Positions 7,523 to 13,917 of a stretch of DNA of 15,903 nucleotides are shown here, one piece after another. Both the position numbers and the translations under genes were made by a program. Position 1 is the stretch's first letter; each line of letters starts with the position of its first letter. Where the stretch lies: assembly GCA_021298235.1 (NCBI GenBank), contig JAJTDX010000079.1:1-15903 (forward strand), read 5' to 3'. The stretch comes from Cryomorphaceae bacterium. GTDB taxonomy: Bacteria; Bacteroidota; Bacteroidia; Flavobacteriales; Crocinitomicaceae. Below the pieces are notes generated by a model. The model was not told where the DNA came from, searched no databases, and worked only from the letters and a program-made list of their open reading frames with translations.

Positions 7523-8491
7523 TTATTTGTTAATACTAATATTCAATCCAAATGCCGCATAGAAGTTCTTGAACCTCCCTGAGGAGCTGGTATTGAACAA
7601 AATTCCAGGCCGTGATCCTAATTCCAAACGTAGACCAAATCCTATCAAATTAACCCAGTCTGCATCCACGATGAAGCGATATCCCAAATTACGAATTTCT
7701 GGTTTTTCTGATAGTTGAAAAGATGTTCCACCATTTTCAGGTTTCTGCACCAAGGTGTTGTCCACATTGACAACAGGCATCCATAAAGCTTCGACAATAA
7801 CGTCTACTTTGTTTCGCACTGATTTTTTACCATAGGCCTCACCAGTCTCTGAATTCTGAGCATTGATAACAAAATTTTGAATCATACTAAAATGAAAGCC
7901 TCCGGTAAAACGAGCTCCTGAAAAATATGTTCCATAATTCAAGGAATTATGCGAAGCACCTTGCGCGTCGACGACACGGAACAAGGTGTCAAATTTTTGA
8001 TTTTCTGTAATACTGTTCAGATAATACCCTGCACTACCCGTTAACCCCATTTTTCGTAAGGTAGTAGCCGGTGCCATTATGTATGTTTCGTTCGTGTATG
8101 TGAAGTAACCTACATTCGAACTAGTTCTTTTCAATGAAACCTTCACATCCTCTTTTTGCTCTATCGATTGAAAGTAAAAACTTCCTCGAGTAGAGAAATT
8201 ATTGGGATTCTTTTGAATTGTATTCATTGATTGCTTGTAAACATTATCCCATTTTTGTTGTGTTTTTTGATATTCTCCGGCGATTGAGATCCGTTTTCCT
8301 ATGTTAAAAGATCCGTTAAAATAGTAGCCGGAGCGGCTATTTCCGCTGCTAAAATCACCATCATACAGCACTCCACCTTTTAAATGAATGAACATTTTAG
8401 GATTATCTCTTAAAACTTCATAGTTTATTTTTTGACTCAATGCAACATTGTAAAACAGAATAATGATCCCACAAGAAAGTGTTTTTTTCAT
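7523..8491 (-). CDS. Putative outer-membrane beta-barrel protein of unknown function
   Basis: I do not recognise a named family. The 322-aa product has a signal peptide (MKKTLSCGIIILFYNVALS, cleavage before Gln20). The rest is rich in alternating aromatic and polar strands, such as MFIHLKGGVLYDGDF, SGYYFNGSFNIGKRISIAGEYQ, and FYAAFGLNISIN at the end, as in small outer-membrane barrels. It has no lipobox in a usable position, no T9SS sorting domain and no Cys-rich repeats. The gene lies between the TonB receptor and the beta-helix gene on the same strand, but has its own terminator (7460-7431). Its upstream promoter does not show the 11-bp TTA repeats of its neighbours. A role in the same surface system is inference from position only. 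Confidence 0.8.
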   Translation of the reverse strand: MKKTLSCGIIILFYNVALSQKINYEVLRDNPKMFIHLKGGVLYDGDFSSGNSRSGYYFNGSFNIGKRISIAGEYQKTQQKWDNVYKQSMNTIQKNPNNFSTRGSFYFQSIEQKEDVKVSLKRTSSNVGYFTYTNETYIMAPATTLRKMGLTGSAGYYLNSITENQKFDTLFRVVDAQGASHNSLNYGTYFSGARFTGGFHFSMIQNFVINAQNSETGEAYGKKSVRNKVDVIVEALWMPVVNVDNTLVQKPENGGTSFQLSEKPEIRNLGYRFIVDADWVNLIGFGLRLELGSRPGILFNTSSSGRFKNFYAAFGLNISINK

Positions 8492-8505
8492 TTTGAATTT
8501 TTATG

Positions 8506-8537
8506 CAAAACTATCGCTGACATCTACCTTTTTCAAT
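8506..8537 (-). promoter_or_regulatory. Bacteroidota-type promoter of the outer-membrane protein gene
   Basis: On the minus strand TAGTTTTG (8513-8506) fits the -7 consensus TAnnTTTG, and ATTG (8537-8534) lies 20 bp upstream as a -33 element. Transcription would start within about 10 bases of the ATG at 8491. No 11-bp TTA repeats are present. The rest of the spacer up to 8657 shows nothing further that I can assign. Confidence 0.55.
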
Positions 8538-8657
8538 ACGCATTCTTTCGTATTTGTTGTATCAAAAGAACTAGAATTAGTTTTTGTTGATTCAAGAATG
8601 TTTATCTACCTTTTCGAACTTTCTATTTTTTACATCGTCGAGAGCTTCACTTTGTTG

Positions 8658-8688
8658 AAAAAAAAGGGCCGTCTATTCAGACAGCCCC
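8658..8688 (-). terminator. Terminator of the TonB receptor gene
   Basis: On the minus strand GGGCTGTCT (8687-8679) pairs with AGACGGCCC (8674-8666) around a four-base loop, with one G-U pair. Eight T residues follow at 8665-8658. It starts 23 bp after the receptor's stop codon and isolates the receptor transcript from the next gene. Confidence 0.87.
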
Positions 8689-8710
8689 TTTAAAATCGAA
8701 TTTAATGAGT

Positions 8711-11566
8711 TTATTTGAAACTGTACTTCACCGACAAGCTGATGGTCTGACCGAAGCTGATCTCTTGCCAGTTGTTGTCCACGTCGGCATCGTATGATTG
8801 ATTTCCATTCAGATCCTGGAAATAGACAAGTTTTTGAGCTAAAAGATCCCGTGCATTAAGTTTAATCTCCCATTTTTCAGCTATTGTTTTACTCAACTGA
8901 AGGTCTATGACATGCCTGCCATTTTCCCACACTGTAGGTTCTTGAACATTCCCAACAATATAAATACGTTGACCAATGACGTTATAGGAAATGTTCAATG
9001 CCCAATCATATTTAAACGGATTGAAACTTATTCCTGCATTTACAATGTAAGGGGATTGTCCTTGTAGTGGTCTGTCTCCTCCCGAACCGAGTACCTCAGA
9101 GACATCTACCTTTGAGCGTATTAATGCGAGGTTCGTATAAATCGTTGTAGCATCCAGCCAAGTCGAGTCGGCTTTATTAAAAATGCCAAGTTTGAGTCTG
9201 TACTCCAATTCTGAGCCGTAATTTGTCGCTCCTACCACATTGGTGTAATACAGTTCAGGTGCTCCTGATGTTCCGGTTCGGTTAATGAGTTCAATTGGAT
9301 CAGTGAACGTTTTGTAAAAAGCACTTACGCTGAAAACTTGCCCAGCTCCGGGGAACCATTCAAAACGTAAGTCGGCATTATTGATAAGTGCTCGTTTTAG
9401 ATTTGGATTTCCTGAAAGAATATTGTCCTGCACGAAGTTATAAAAGGCAAACGGTGCCAACTCTCTGAACTCAGGTCTTGATACAGTTTTGTAATAGGAT
9501 GCCCTGATATTCATCTTCGGAGAAAGTGACCAGATCAAGTTGACAGATGGAAGCACGTCAACCACGGTGGAATCTATGTTCTTCGGAAGGTTCGAGCCAA
9601 ATTCAATGTAACTGAATTTTTGGTTGTATGATTCCAATCGAGCACCACCGACAAATCTGAGTTTATCTCCCAGCTTTATATCACCCATTGCAAAACCCGC
9701 GTTTAAAAACGCCGATGCTTGATAACTGTCGTCTACGTTGGAAGCTTCATCCAACTTAAATCCTCCCTGTCCGTTTTCAAGCAAGCCCAAATTTTCTTGT
9801 GCAAAGATTTGATCTGCGGGTAATAATAAAAGTGAACTATTGAATGAGCTCCCATTCGGCTTGTATTGAGAAAATCCAAAGTTCCTTGATTCAAAATTAC
9901 GGTCGCGGATCTGATGCATGCCTCCGAATTTCCATTCTGTTTTGATTTTATCCATACTCCAAGGTAAGGAGTAATCATATTTCATGCTTACTGTCTGTTC
10001 AGTAGAATTCGCCCAAAACATATTTCCGGCAGCAGTAGGAATAGTGCCATTGTTTTGAACAACAGCGACGTACGCGGTATCTCCGAAATTAATATCCGTA
10101 TTATTTTCTTCCAAGGCATATTTGCGATAAACAATTCGACGCAGGTTTGGAATTTGTCGTTCTACACTACTTAAACCTGTATTCCAGTTGAGCTTCCCTT
10201 TTTTCAGTTCGTGACTTCCAATAAACTGGGTGCTGAATAAATTATTTTGGGTATACCAAAAGTTAGTTGATCGTTCCCACTGCCTCGGGTCATTGTCTAG
10301 TTCTCTTGCACCGCTGCGCAGATTGACCTTATCTTCAGAGTTTACCGAGTAAAGTGTCTTGATTGATAATTTATTTTTAGGATTTATTTTCCAAGTAGTA
10401 TTCAGCATGGCACTATTTAATATAGACTGGTTAAATACCGAGTCCATTAATTCCATTTTCTTCACTACGCCTGCAGCCTGCTCTTCAAAATCACGACGGT
10501 AGTATATGTTTGTGTTGAAATTATTTTGATAGTTGTAGGCGAACAGAAATCCGAATTCTTGATCATTTTTTTTGAATGTTTTACCAAAGCTGTACTGTAG
10601 GTTTCCATTGGGCAGTGCTTTTCCTGAACCAGCATTCCAGACGAAGTTCATGTTTTTTGCCAAAAGACCCTTTTCATCTTTACCCATGCTAGCAAAATCA
10701 ATGGTACTCGGAATACTTTCAGGAAGTTTACGTGAATCAGATCCAAATCCTAGTCCATCCAAAAAGTTGCCACCGGAATTTCTGAATGTCTGAAAGGTGG
10801 TCAGCGTGTTGAATCCGCCTCCCAATTGTAATTGATGTATATCTTTAGATTTTGGCTCCATCGTATTGATGTCGATCACCCCACCTGCAAATTCTCCGGG
10901 CATGTCGGGCGTAGCTGTTTTCATAATGACGAGATTGTCCAGCATATTTGAAGGGAAGATATCAAATGAAAAGGCCTTTTTATCACTTTCAGAGGAAGGC
11001 AGTGTGGCACCATTAATCAGTGCAAAGTTGTAACGGTCGCTCAGTCCTCTTACGACGACAAATTTGTTATCTTGAACACTGGCACCGCTGACTCGTTTGA
11101 GTACATCACTCGCTTTACTGTCCGGTGATTTTTTAATAGTTTCTTGTGAGATACCATCCACTACCGTTGCACTGTTTCGTTGCATTTTGATGATATTCTC
11201 GTTAGATTCTTTACTTACCTGGCCTTTCACGGTAATATCCTTAACCTCCTTAATGTCCTTCTCAAGAACAATGTTTACAAAAACAGTATCTCCAGAACGC
11301 ACTACTACTTCAGCTTGCCGTCCGGTTCGATAGGTCGGATAGGATATTGAAAGGGAATACCTCCCTGGTTGGAGGCTTATAAAGTAGTTTCCGTCCAAAT
11401 CGGTCATGGCACCTTTGTTTAGACTGTCGACGCTTACTCGAGCTCCCGGGATGGTCTCGTTGTTTGAAACATCTGTGACTTTGCCTTTAATGAAGCCGTT
11501 TTGAGCGATTGAGAGAAACGTTGTTAAAAGGAATTGGACAGTAAGTAGTGTGTTCTTCATCGTCAT
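8711..11566 (-). CDS. TonB-dependent outer-membrane receptor with carboxypeptidase-like regulatory domain
   Basis: This is an outer-membrane active transporter energised by TonB-ExbBD, 951 aa long, a normal size for the Bacteroidota type. The signal peptide ends near SIAQ (residue ~22; MTMK start, or the second Met at 11560). Residues ~25-103 are a CarboxypepD_reg-like beta-sandwich (GKVTDVSNNETIPGARVSV ... TDLDGNYF). The plug spans about 125-235, with SDVLKRVSGASVQDNKFVVV, RGLSDRYNFALINGATLP and PGEFAGGVIDI. The remainder is a beta-barrel ending in QTISLSVKYSFK. No SusD partner is present, which argues against a classical glycan SusCD system. The promoter carries five TTAA motifs at 10-11-bp steps, suggesting control by the PhoB-type regulator encoded immediately upstream. 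No terminator separates that regulator from this gene. The substrate is not shown; a phosphorus source is an inference from the operator. Confidence 0.94.
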   Translation of the reverse strand: MTMKNTLLTVQFLLTTFLSIAQNGFIKGKVTDVSNNETIPGARVSVDSLNKGAMTDLDGNYFISLQPGRYSLSISYPTYRTGRQAEVVVRSGDTVFVNIVLEKDIKEVKDITVKGQVSKESNENIIKMQRNSATVVDGISQETIKKSPDSKASDVLKRVSGASVQDNKFVVVRGLSDRYNFALINGATLPSSESDKKAFSFDIFPSNMLDNLVIMKTATPDMPGEFAGGVIDINTMEPKSKDIHQLQLGGGFNTLTTFQTFRNSGGNFLDGLGFGSDSRKLPESIPSTIDFASMGKDEKGLLAKNMNFVWNAGSGKALPNGNLQYSFGKTFKKNDQEFGFLFAYNYQNNFNTNIYYRRDFEEQAAGVVKKMELMDSVFNQSILNSAMLNTTWKINPKNKLSIKTLYSVNSEDKVNLRSGARELDNDPRQWERSTNFWYTQNNLFSTQFIGSHELKKGKLNWNTGLSSVERQIPNLRRIVYRKYALEENNTDINFGDTAYVAVVQNNGTIPTAAGNMFWANSTEQTVSMKYDYSLPWSMDKIKTEWKFGGMHQIRDRNFESRNFGFSQYKPNGSSFNSSLLLLPADQIFAQENLGLLENGQGGFKLDEASNVDDSYQASAFLNAGFAMGDIKLGDKLRFVGGARLESYNQKFSYIEFGSNLPKNIDSTVVDVLPSVNLIWSLSPKMNIRASYYKTVSRPEFRELAPFAFYNFVQDNILSGNPNLKRALINNADLRFEWFPGAGQVFSVSAFYKTFTDPIELINRTGTSGAPELYYTNVVGATNYGSELEYRLKLGIFNKADSTWLDATTIYTNLALIRSKVDVSEVLGSGGDRPLQGQSPYIVNAGISFNPFKYDWALNISYNVIGQRIYIVGNVQEPTVWENGRHVIDLQLSKTIAEKWEIKLNARDLLAQKLVYFQDLNGNQSYDADVDNNWQEISFGQTISLSVKYSFK

Positions 11567-11582
11567 TTTTCGAAATTTGACG

Positions 11583-11659
11583 CAAAGAAAGGGCTAAAGT
11601 TTTACCTTCAATTTAACTCAAGATTAAGATTCATTAATGATAAGTTAACTTAGGGTTAA
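11583..11659 (-). promoter_or_regulatory. Putative PhoB-type operator array and promoter of the TonB receptor
   Basis: TTAA motifs begin at 11613, 11624, 11634, 11645 and 11656, with steps of 11, 10, 11 and 11 bp. On the minus strand the outer ones read TTTAACCC and GTTAACTT. Downstream, a -7-like TTTCTTTG lies at 11590-11583, and a possible -33 ATTG at 11612-11609. The distance from the CAAA of the -7 element to the nearest TTAA is 30 bp, the same as in the promoter at 12365. PhoB/PhoP-family proteins bind 11-bp-periodic direct repeats; that this array is such a site is inference. Confidence 0.6.
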
Positions 11660-11671
11660 ATCAGAATTTAC

Positions 11672-12343
11672 CTAATCTTCAGGAATGAATTTGTAGCCTA
11701 CGCCCTTGACAGTTTTGATCTGATTTTCACCAATTTTTTCACGTAATTTTCTAATATGTACGTCAATAGTACGGTCACCAACGATGATGTCTGTCCCCCA
11801 CACTTTGTCGAGGATTACATCTCTTTCAAATACATCGCCTGGTTTCGAGACCAACAAGGCCAGCAATTCAAATTCCTTGCGAGGCAGTTGTAGAACTTTT
11901 CCGTCTTTTTCAACAATGTATTTTTCTCTGTTTATAACCAATCCTGTGACAGGCTTTGGATCTTGTTCGATCATTCCTTTTCTGCGGAGAATGGCATTTA
12001 TGCGACTAATCAGAACTTTTGGTTTGATCGGTTTGGCCACGTAATCATCTGCTCCGGCGTCCAACCCTGCAATTTGGCTGTAATCCTCGCCTCTTGCAGT
12101 CAAAAAACAAATCAGTGTTTGGCTGAGTCCCGGAATCTGTCTGATTGTTTCACAAACTTCTATTCCGTCCATACCCGGCATCATTACATCCAATAATACT
12201 AAATCCGGTTTTTCCTCCCTCAGAAGTGATAATCCGTTTTCTCCGTTTTCTGCAGAGAAAACAACATAGCCCTCCTTTCTTAAATTGTAACTCAGGAGCT
12301 CGCGAATGTCTTCTTCGTCATCCACAATGAGTATCTTGATCAT
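11672..12343 (-). CDS. Orphan PhoB-type response regulator (OmpR/PhoB family)
   Basis: This is a DNA-binding response regulator of 223 aa. The receiver has D8/D9, the phosphoacceptor D52 (LVLLDVMMPGMDG), T82 and K104. The winged helix (~130-220) contains PRKEFELL, VGDRTIDVHIRKLREKIG and VKGVGYKFIPED. The ATG at 12343 is chosen because the receiver begins at once (MIKILIVDDE); the upstream in-frame start at 12367 would overlap the predicted promoter. No kinase gene is adjacent, although the close paralogue at 4183-4872 has one, so the same kinase might serve both. It lies directly upstream of the TonB receptor, and its own promoter carries the same repeats as the receptor's. This suggests autoregulation and control of the receptor. 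Phosphate as the signal is inferred from family resemblance. Confidence 0.94.
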   Translation of the reverse strand: MIKILIVDDEEDIRELLSYNLRKEGYVVFSAENGENGLSLLREEKPDLVLLDVMMPGMDGIEVCETIRQIPGLSQTLICFLTARGEDYSQIAGLDAGADDYVAKPIKPKVLISRINAILRRKGMIEQDPKPVTGLVINREKYIVEKDGKVLQLPRKEFELLALLVSKPGDVFERDVILDKVWGTDIIVGDRTIDVHIRKLREKIGENQIKTVKGVGYKFIPED

Positions 12344-12364
12344 ACAAGCTTCAATTAATAAGCC

Positions 12365-12409
12365 CAAAGGTATTCAAAAGGAATTGAGTGCGCATTAACA
12401 AAAGGTTAA
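12365..12409 (-). promoter_or_regulatory. Putative PhoB-type operator and promoter of the orphan regulator
   Basis: On the minus strand TACCTTTG (12372-12365) fits the -7 consensus TAnnTTTG, about 22 bp before the ATG at 12343. The minus-strand sequence CTTAACCTTTTGTTAATG (12410-12393) holds two TTAA cores exactly 11 bp apart, starting at 12395 and 12406, where a -33 element would lie. A further TTTAACCT is at 12428-12421, out of phase. The CTTAACCT-N3-GTTAATGC layout resembles the Pho box described for cyanobacteria. Confidence 0.55.
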
Positions 12410-12440
12410 GTGTAAAACCAAGGTTAAAAAAATGTGAATT

Positions 12441-12472
12441 TTTGTTGGTATTTGAAGAAATGTTTAAATTTG
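12441..12472 (+). promoter_or_regulatory. Promoter of the RprY-like regulator and tsaB
   Basis: TTTG at 12441-12444 and TAAATTTG at 12465-12472 are separated by 20 bp, a full match to the Bacteroidota pattern TTTG-N~20-TAnnTTTG. Transcription would begin near 12479 and leave a leader of about 80 nt with a hairpin. The TTAA repeats of the divergent promoter lie just upstream and might affect both directions. Confidence 0.65.
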
Positions 12473-12508
12473 CCAAAGTAGTAGTAGGTTAGGTTGATTA
12501 GTGTAATG

Positions 12509-12536
12509 AGAGCCTCGGATTCCCGTCTGAGGCTCT
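12509..12536 (+). other. Leader stem-loop upstream of the RprY-like regulator
   Basis: AGAGCCTC (12509-12516) and GAGGCTCT (12529-12536) form a perfect 8-bp stem with a 12-base loop in the predicted 5' leader. The sequence after it (TTGTTCGTTTG) is T-rich but broken, so it could be a weak attenuator, an RNA-stability element or a protein-binding site. No riboswitch class is recognised. Confidence 0.5.
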
Positions 12537-12562
12537 TGTTCGTTTGTAACGTACAGTTTGTC

Positions 12563-13249
12563 ATGAAAATAAAGATTTTACTTGTTGAAGACGATACCAG
12601 TCTAGGATTTGTGATTTCGGATCAACTCAGAAGTGACGGATACCATGTAACTTTGTGTACTGATGGGGCGGAGGGATTTCAAAAATTCAATGCAGAAGTA
12701 TTTCATCTCTGTATTTTTGATGTTATGATGCCCAAACTTGATGGGTTTTCACTCGCACGTTCTATCCGAAAAATCAATCAGCACATTCCCATTTTGTTTC
12801 TTACAGCTAAGTCAATGACGGAAGATAAATTGGATGGTTTTAGAGCTGGTGGTGATGATTATCTTACAAAGCCATTCAGCACTGAGGAGCTTCAAATGCG
12901 CATAGCTGCCTTGCTCAAAAGAGTGGATATACACGTCAATTCCGAGGAAGAAACTGTTCTTCTTGTAGGTGCGTATTCATTCGACACTTCGAATTTTCAG
13001 CTTAAGCATGAAAAATTCCATAAAACGCTTACTAAAAAGGAGGCTCAGATACTTAAAATTCTGTGTAAATTCAGAAATCAAGTCGTTGCGAGAGAGATTG
13101 TATTAAATGCAGTTTGGGGACAGGACGATTATTTTGTAGGAAGGAGTTTGGACGTCTTTATTACTAAGCTTCGAAAGTATTTCAAAGAAGACCCTTCGGT
13201 AACGATTTCAAATATTCACGGAATTGGGTTTAAACTTGAAGTAAAATGA
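12563..13249 (+). CDS. RprY-like response regulator (OmpR/PhoB family)
   Basis: This is a DNA-binding response regulator of 228 aa. The receiver (~3-120) has E9/D10/D11, the phosphoacceptor D53 (CIFDVMMPKLDG), T81 and K103. The winged helix (~130-226) contains LTKKEAQILKIL, VWGQDDYFVGRSLDVFITKLRKYF and IHGIGFKLEVK. The DYFVGRSLDVFITKLRKY block resembles Bacteroidota RprY-type regulators and differs clearly from the two PhoB-type regulators in this window. The ATG at 12563 is chosen because the receiver starts at residue 3; an earlier in-frame ATG (12508) would place the leader hairpin in the coding region. No kinase gene is adjacent. Its TGA overlaps the tsaB ATG by four bases, so the two are probably co-translated. 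Its targets are unknown. Confidence 0.93.
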   Translation: MKIKILLVEDDTSLGFVISDQLRSDGYHVTLCTDGAEGFQKFNAEVFHLCIFDVMMPKLDGFSLARSIRKINQHIPILFLTAKSMTEDKLDGFRAGGDDYLTKPFSTEELQMRIAALLKRVDIHVNSEEETVLLVGAYSFDTSNFQLKHEKFHKTLTKKEAQILKILCKFRNQVVAREIVLNAVWGQDDYFVGRSLDVFITKLRKYFKEDPSVTISNIHGIGFKLEVK

Positions 13250-13917
13250 GCGCGTGGATCCTACATTTGGAAACATCGACCAAAGTATGTTCAGTAGCGC
13301 TTTCTGAAAATGGTGAACTGACAGAATGCACGGAAGTGGTCAATGCAGAGTTCTCACATGCTGAGAATCTTACCTTATTCGTAGAGGATGTTATAAAAAA
13401 AGCAGGGATTACCCTGAATGATTTGTCAGCTGTGTCGGTATCCTCCGGACCTGGTTCGTATACAGGTCTTCGTATTGGTGTCTCTACGGCCAAAGGATTT
13501 TGTTATGCGCTCAACATCTCCTTAATTGCTGTAGATTCTCTATTTTCTCTGGCATCGATTGCGGCTGAAAAACACAAGGGAATGAATTTGTGTCCTGTAA
13601 TTGACGCACGCAGGATGGAGGTATATAATGGGATTTATACGGATGATCTCCTGATGCTCAAGGAAATTTCCGCAGACATTGTCGATGAAACAACTTACAC
13701 ATCATTCGAACCTATGGTGTGTTTCGGTGATGGGCATAAGAAGTTAATGGATATTTGGCAAGACAGGAATGTTATTTTTGACGACCAAATCTATTCCTCT
13801 GCAAAGGGCCAGGTAAAAGAAGCATATAAACGATTCATAAATGGACAAGTAGAAGATCTTGCCTATTTTGAACCTTTTTATCTTAAGGATTTTATAGGAA
13901 CGAAGCCTAAAACTTGA
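13246..13917 (+). CDS. tsaB: tRNA threonylcarbamoyladenosine biosynthesis protein TsaB
   Basis: TsaB is the non-catalytic partner that dimerises with TsaD and, with TsaE, helps transfer the threonylcarbamoyl group to A37 of tRNAs reading ANN codons. The 223-aa length is normal. Visible family motifs are ILHLETST (5-12), SSGPGSYTGLRIG (66-78), the DARRMEVY block (120-127) and the C-terminal EPFYLKDF (209-216). It has an ASKHA-type N-terminal fold and no signal peptide, so it is cytoplasmic. The start overlaps the stop of the upstream regulator (ATGA). Its last 11 bp overlap the end of the convergent CotH-type gene, so no separate terminator is possible between them. The link with a response regulator is probably just operon position. 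Confidence 0.95.
   Translation: MSAWILHLETSTKVCSVALSENGELTECTEVVNAEFSHAENLTLFVEDVIKKAGITLNDLSAVSVSSGPGSYTGLRIGVSTAKGFCYALNISLIAVDSLFSLASIAAEKHKGMNLCPVIDARRMEVYNGIYTDDLLMLKEISADIVDETTYTSFEPMVCFGDGHKKLMDIWQDRNVIFDDQIYSSAKGQVKEAYKRFINGQVEDLAYFEPFYLKDFIGTKPKT

Noticed and set aside
8463..8693. Plus-strand open frame in the spacer before the outer-membrane protein gene
   Set aside because: It overlaps the minus-strand gene start, its promoter and a terminator, and its product is low-complexity without recognisable features.
11655..11671. Terminator between the orphan regulator and the TonB receptor
   Set aside because: No stable inverted repeat with a T tract is present in the 105-bp spacer; it is occupied by the TTAA array and promoter.
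12494..12562. Upstream starts for the RprY-like regulator
   Set aside because: The extra residues cover the leader hairpin and show no domain; the receiver begins directly after the Met at 12563.
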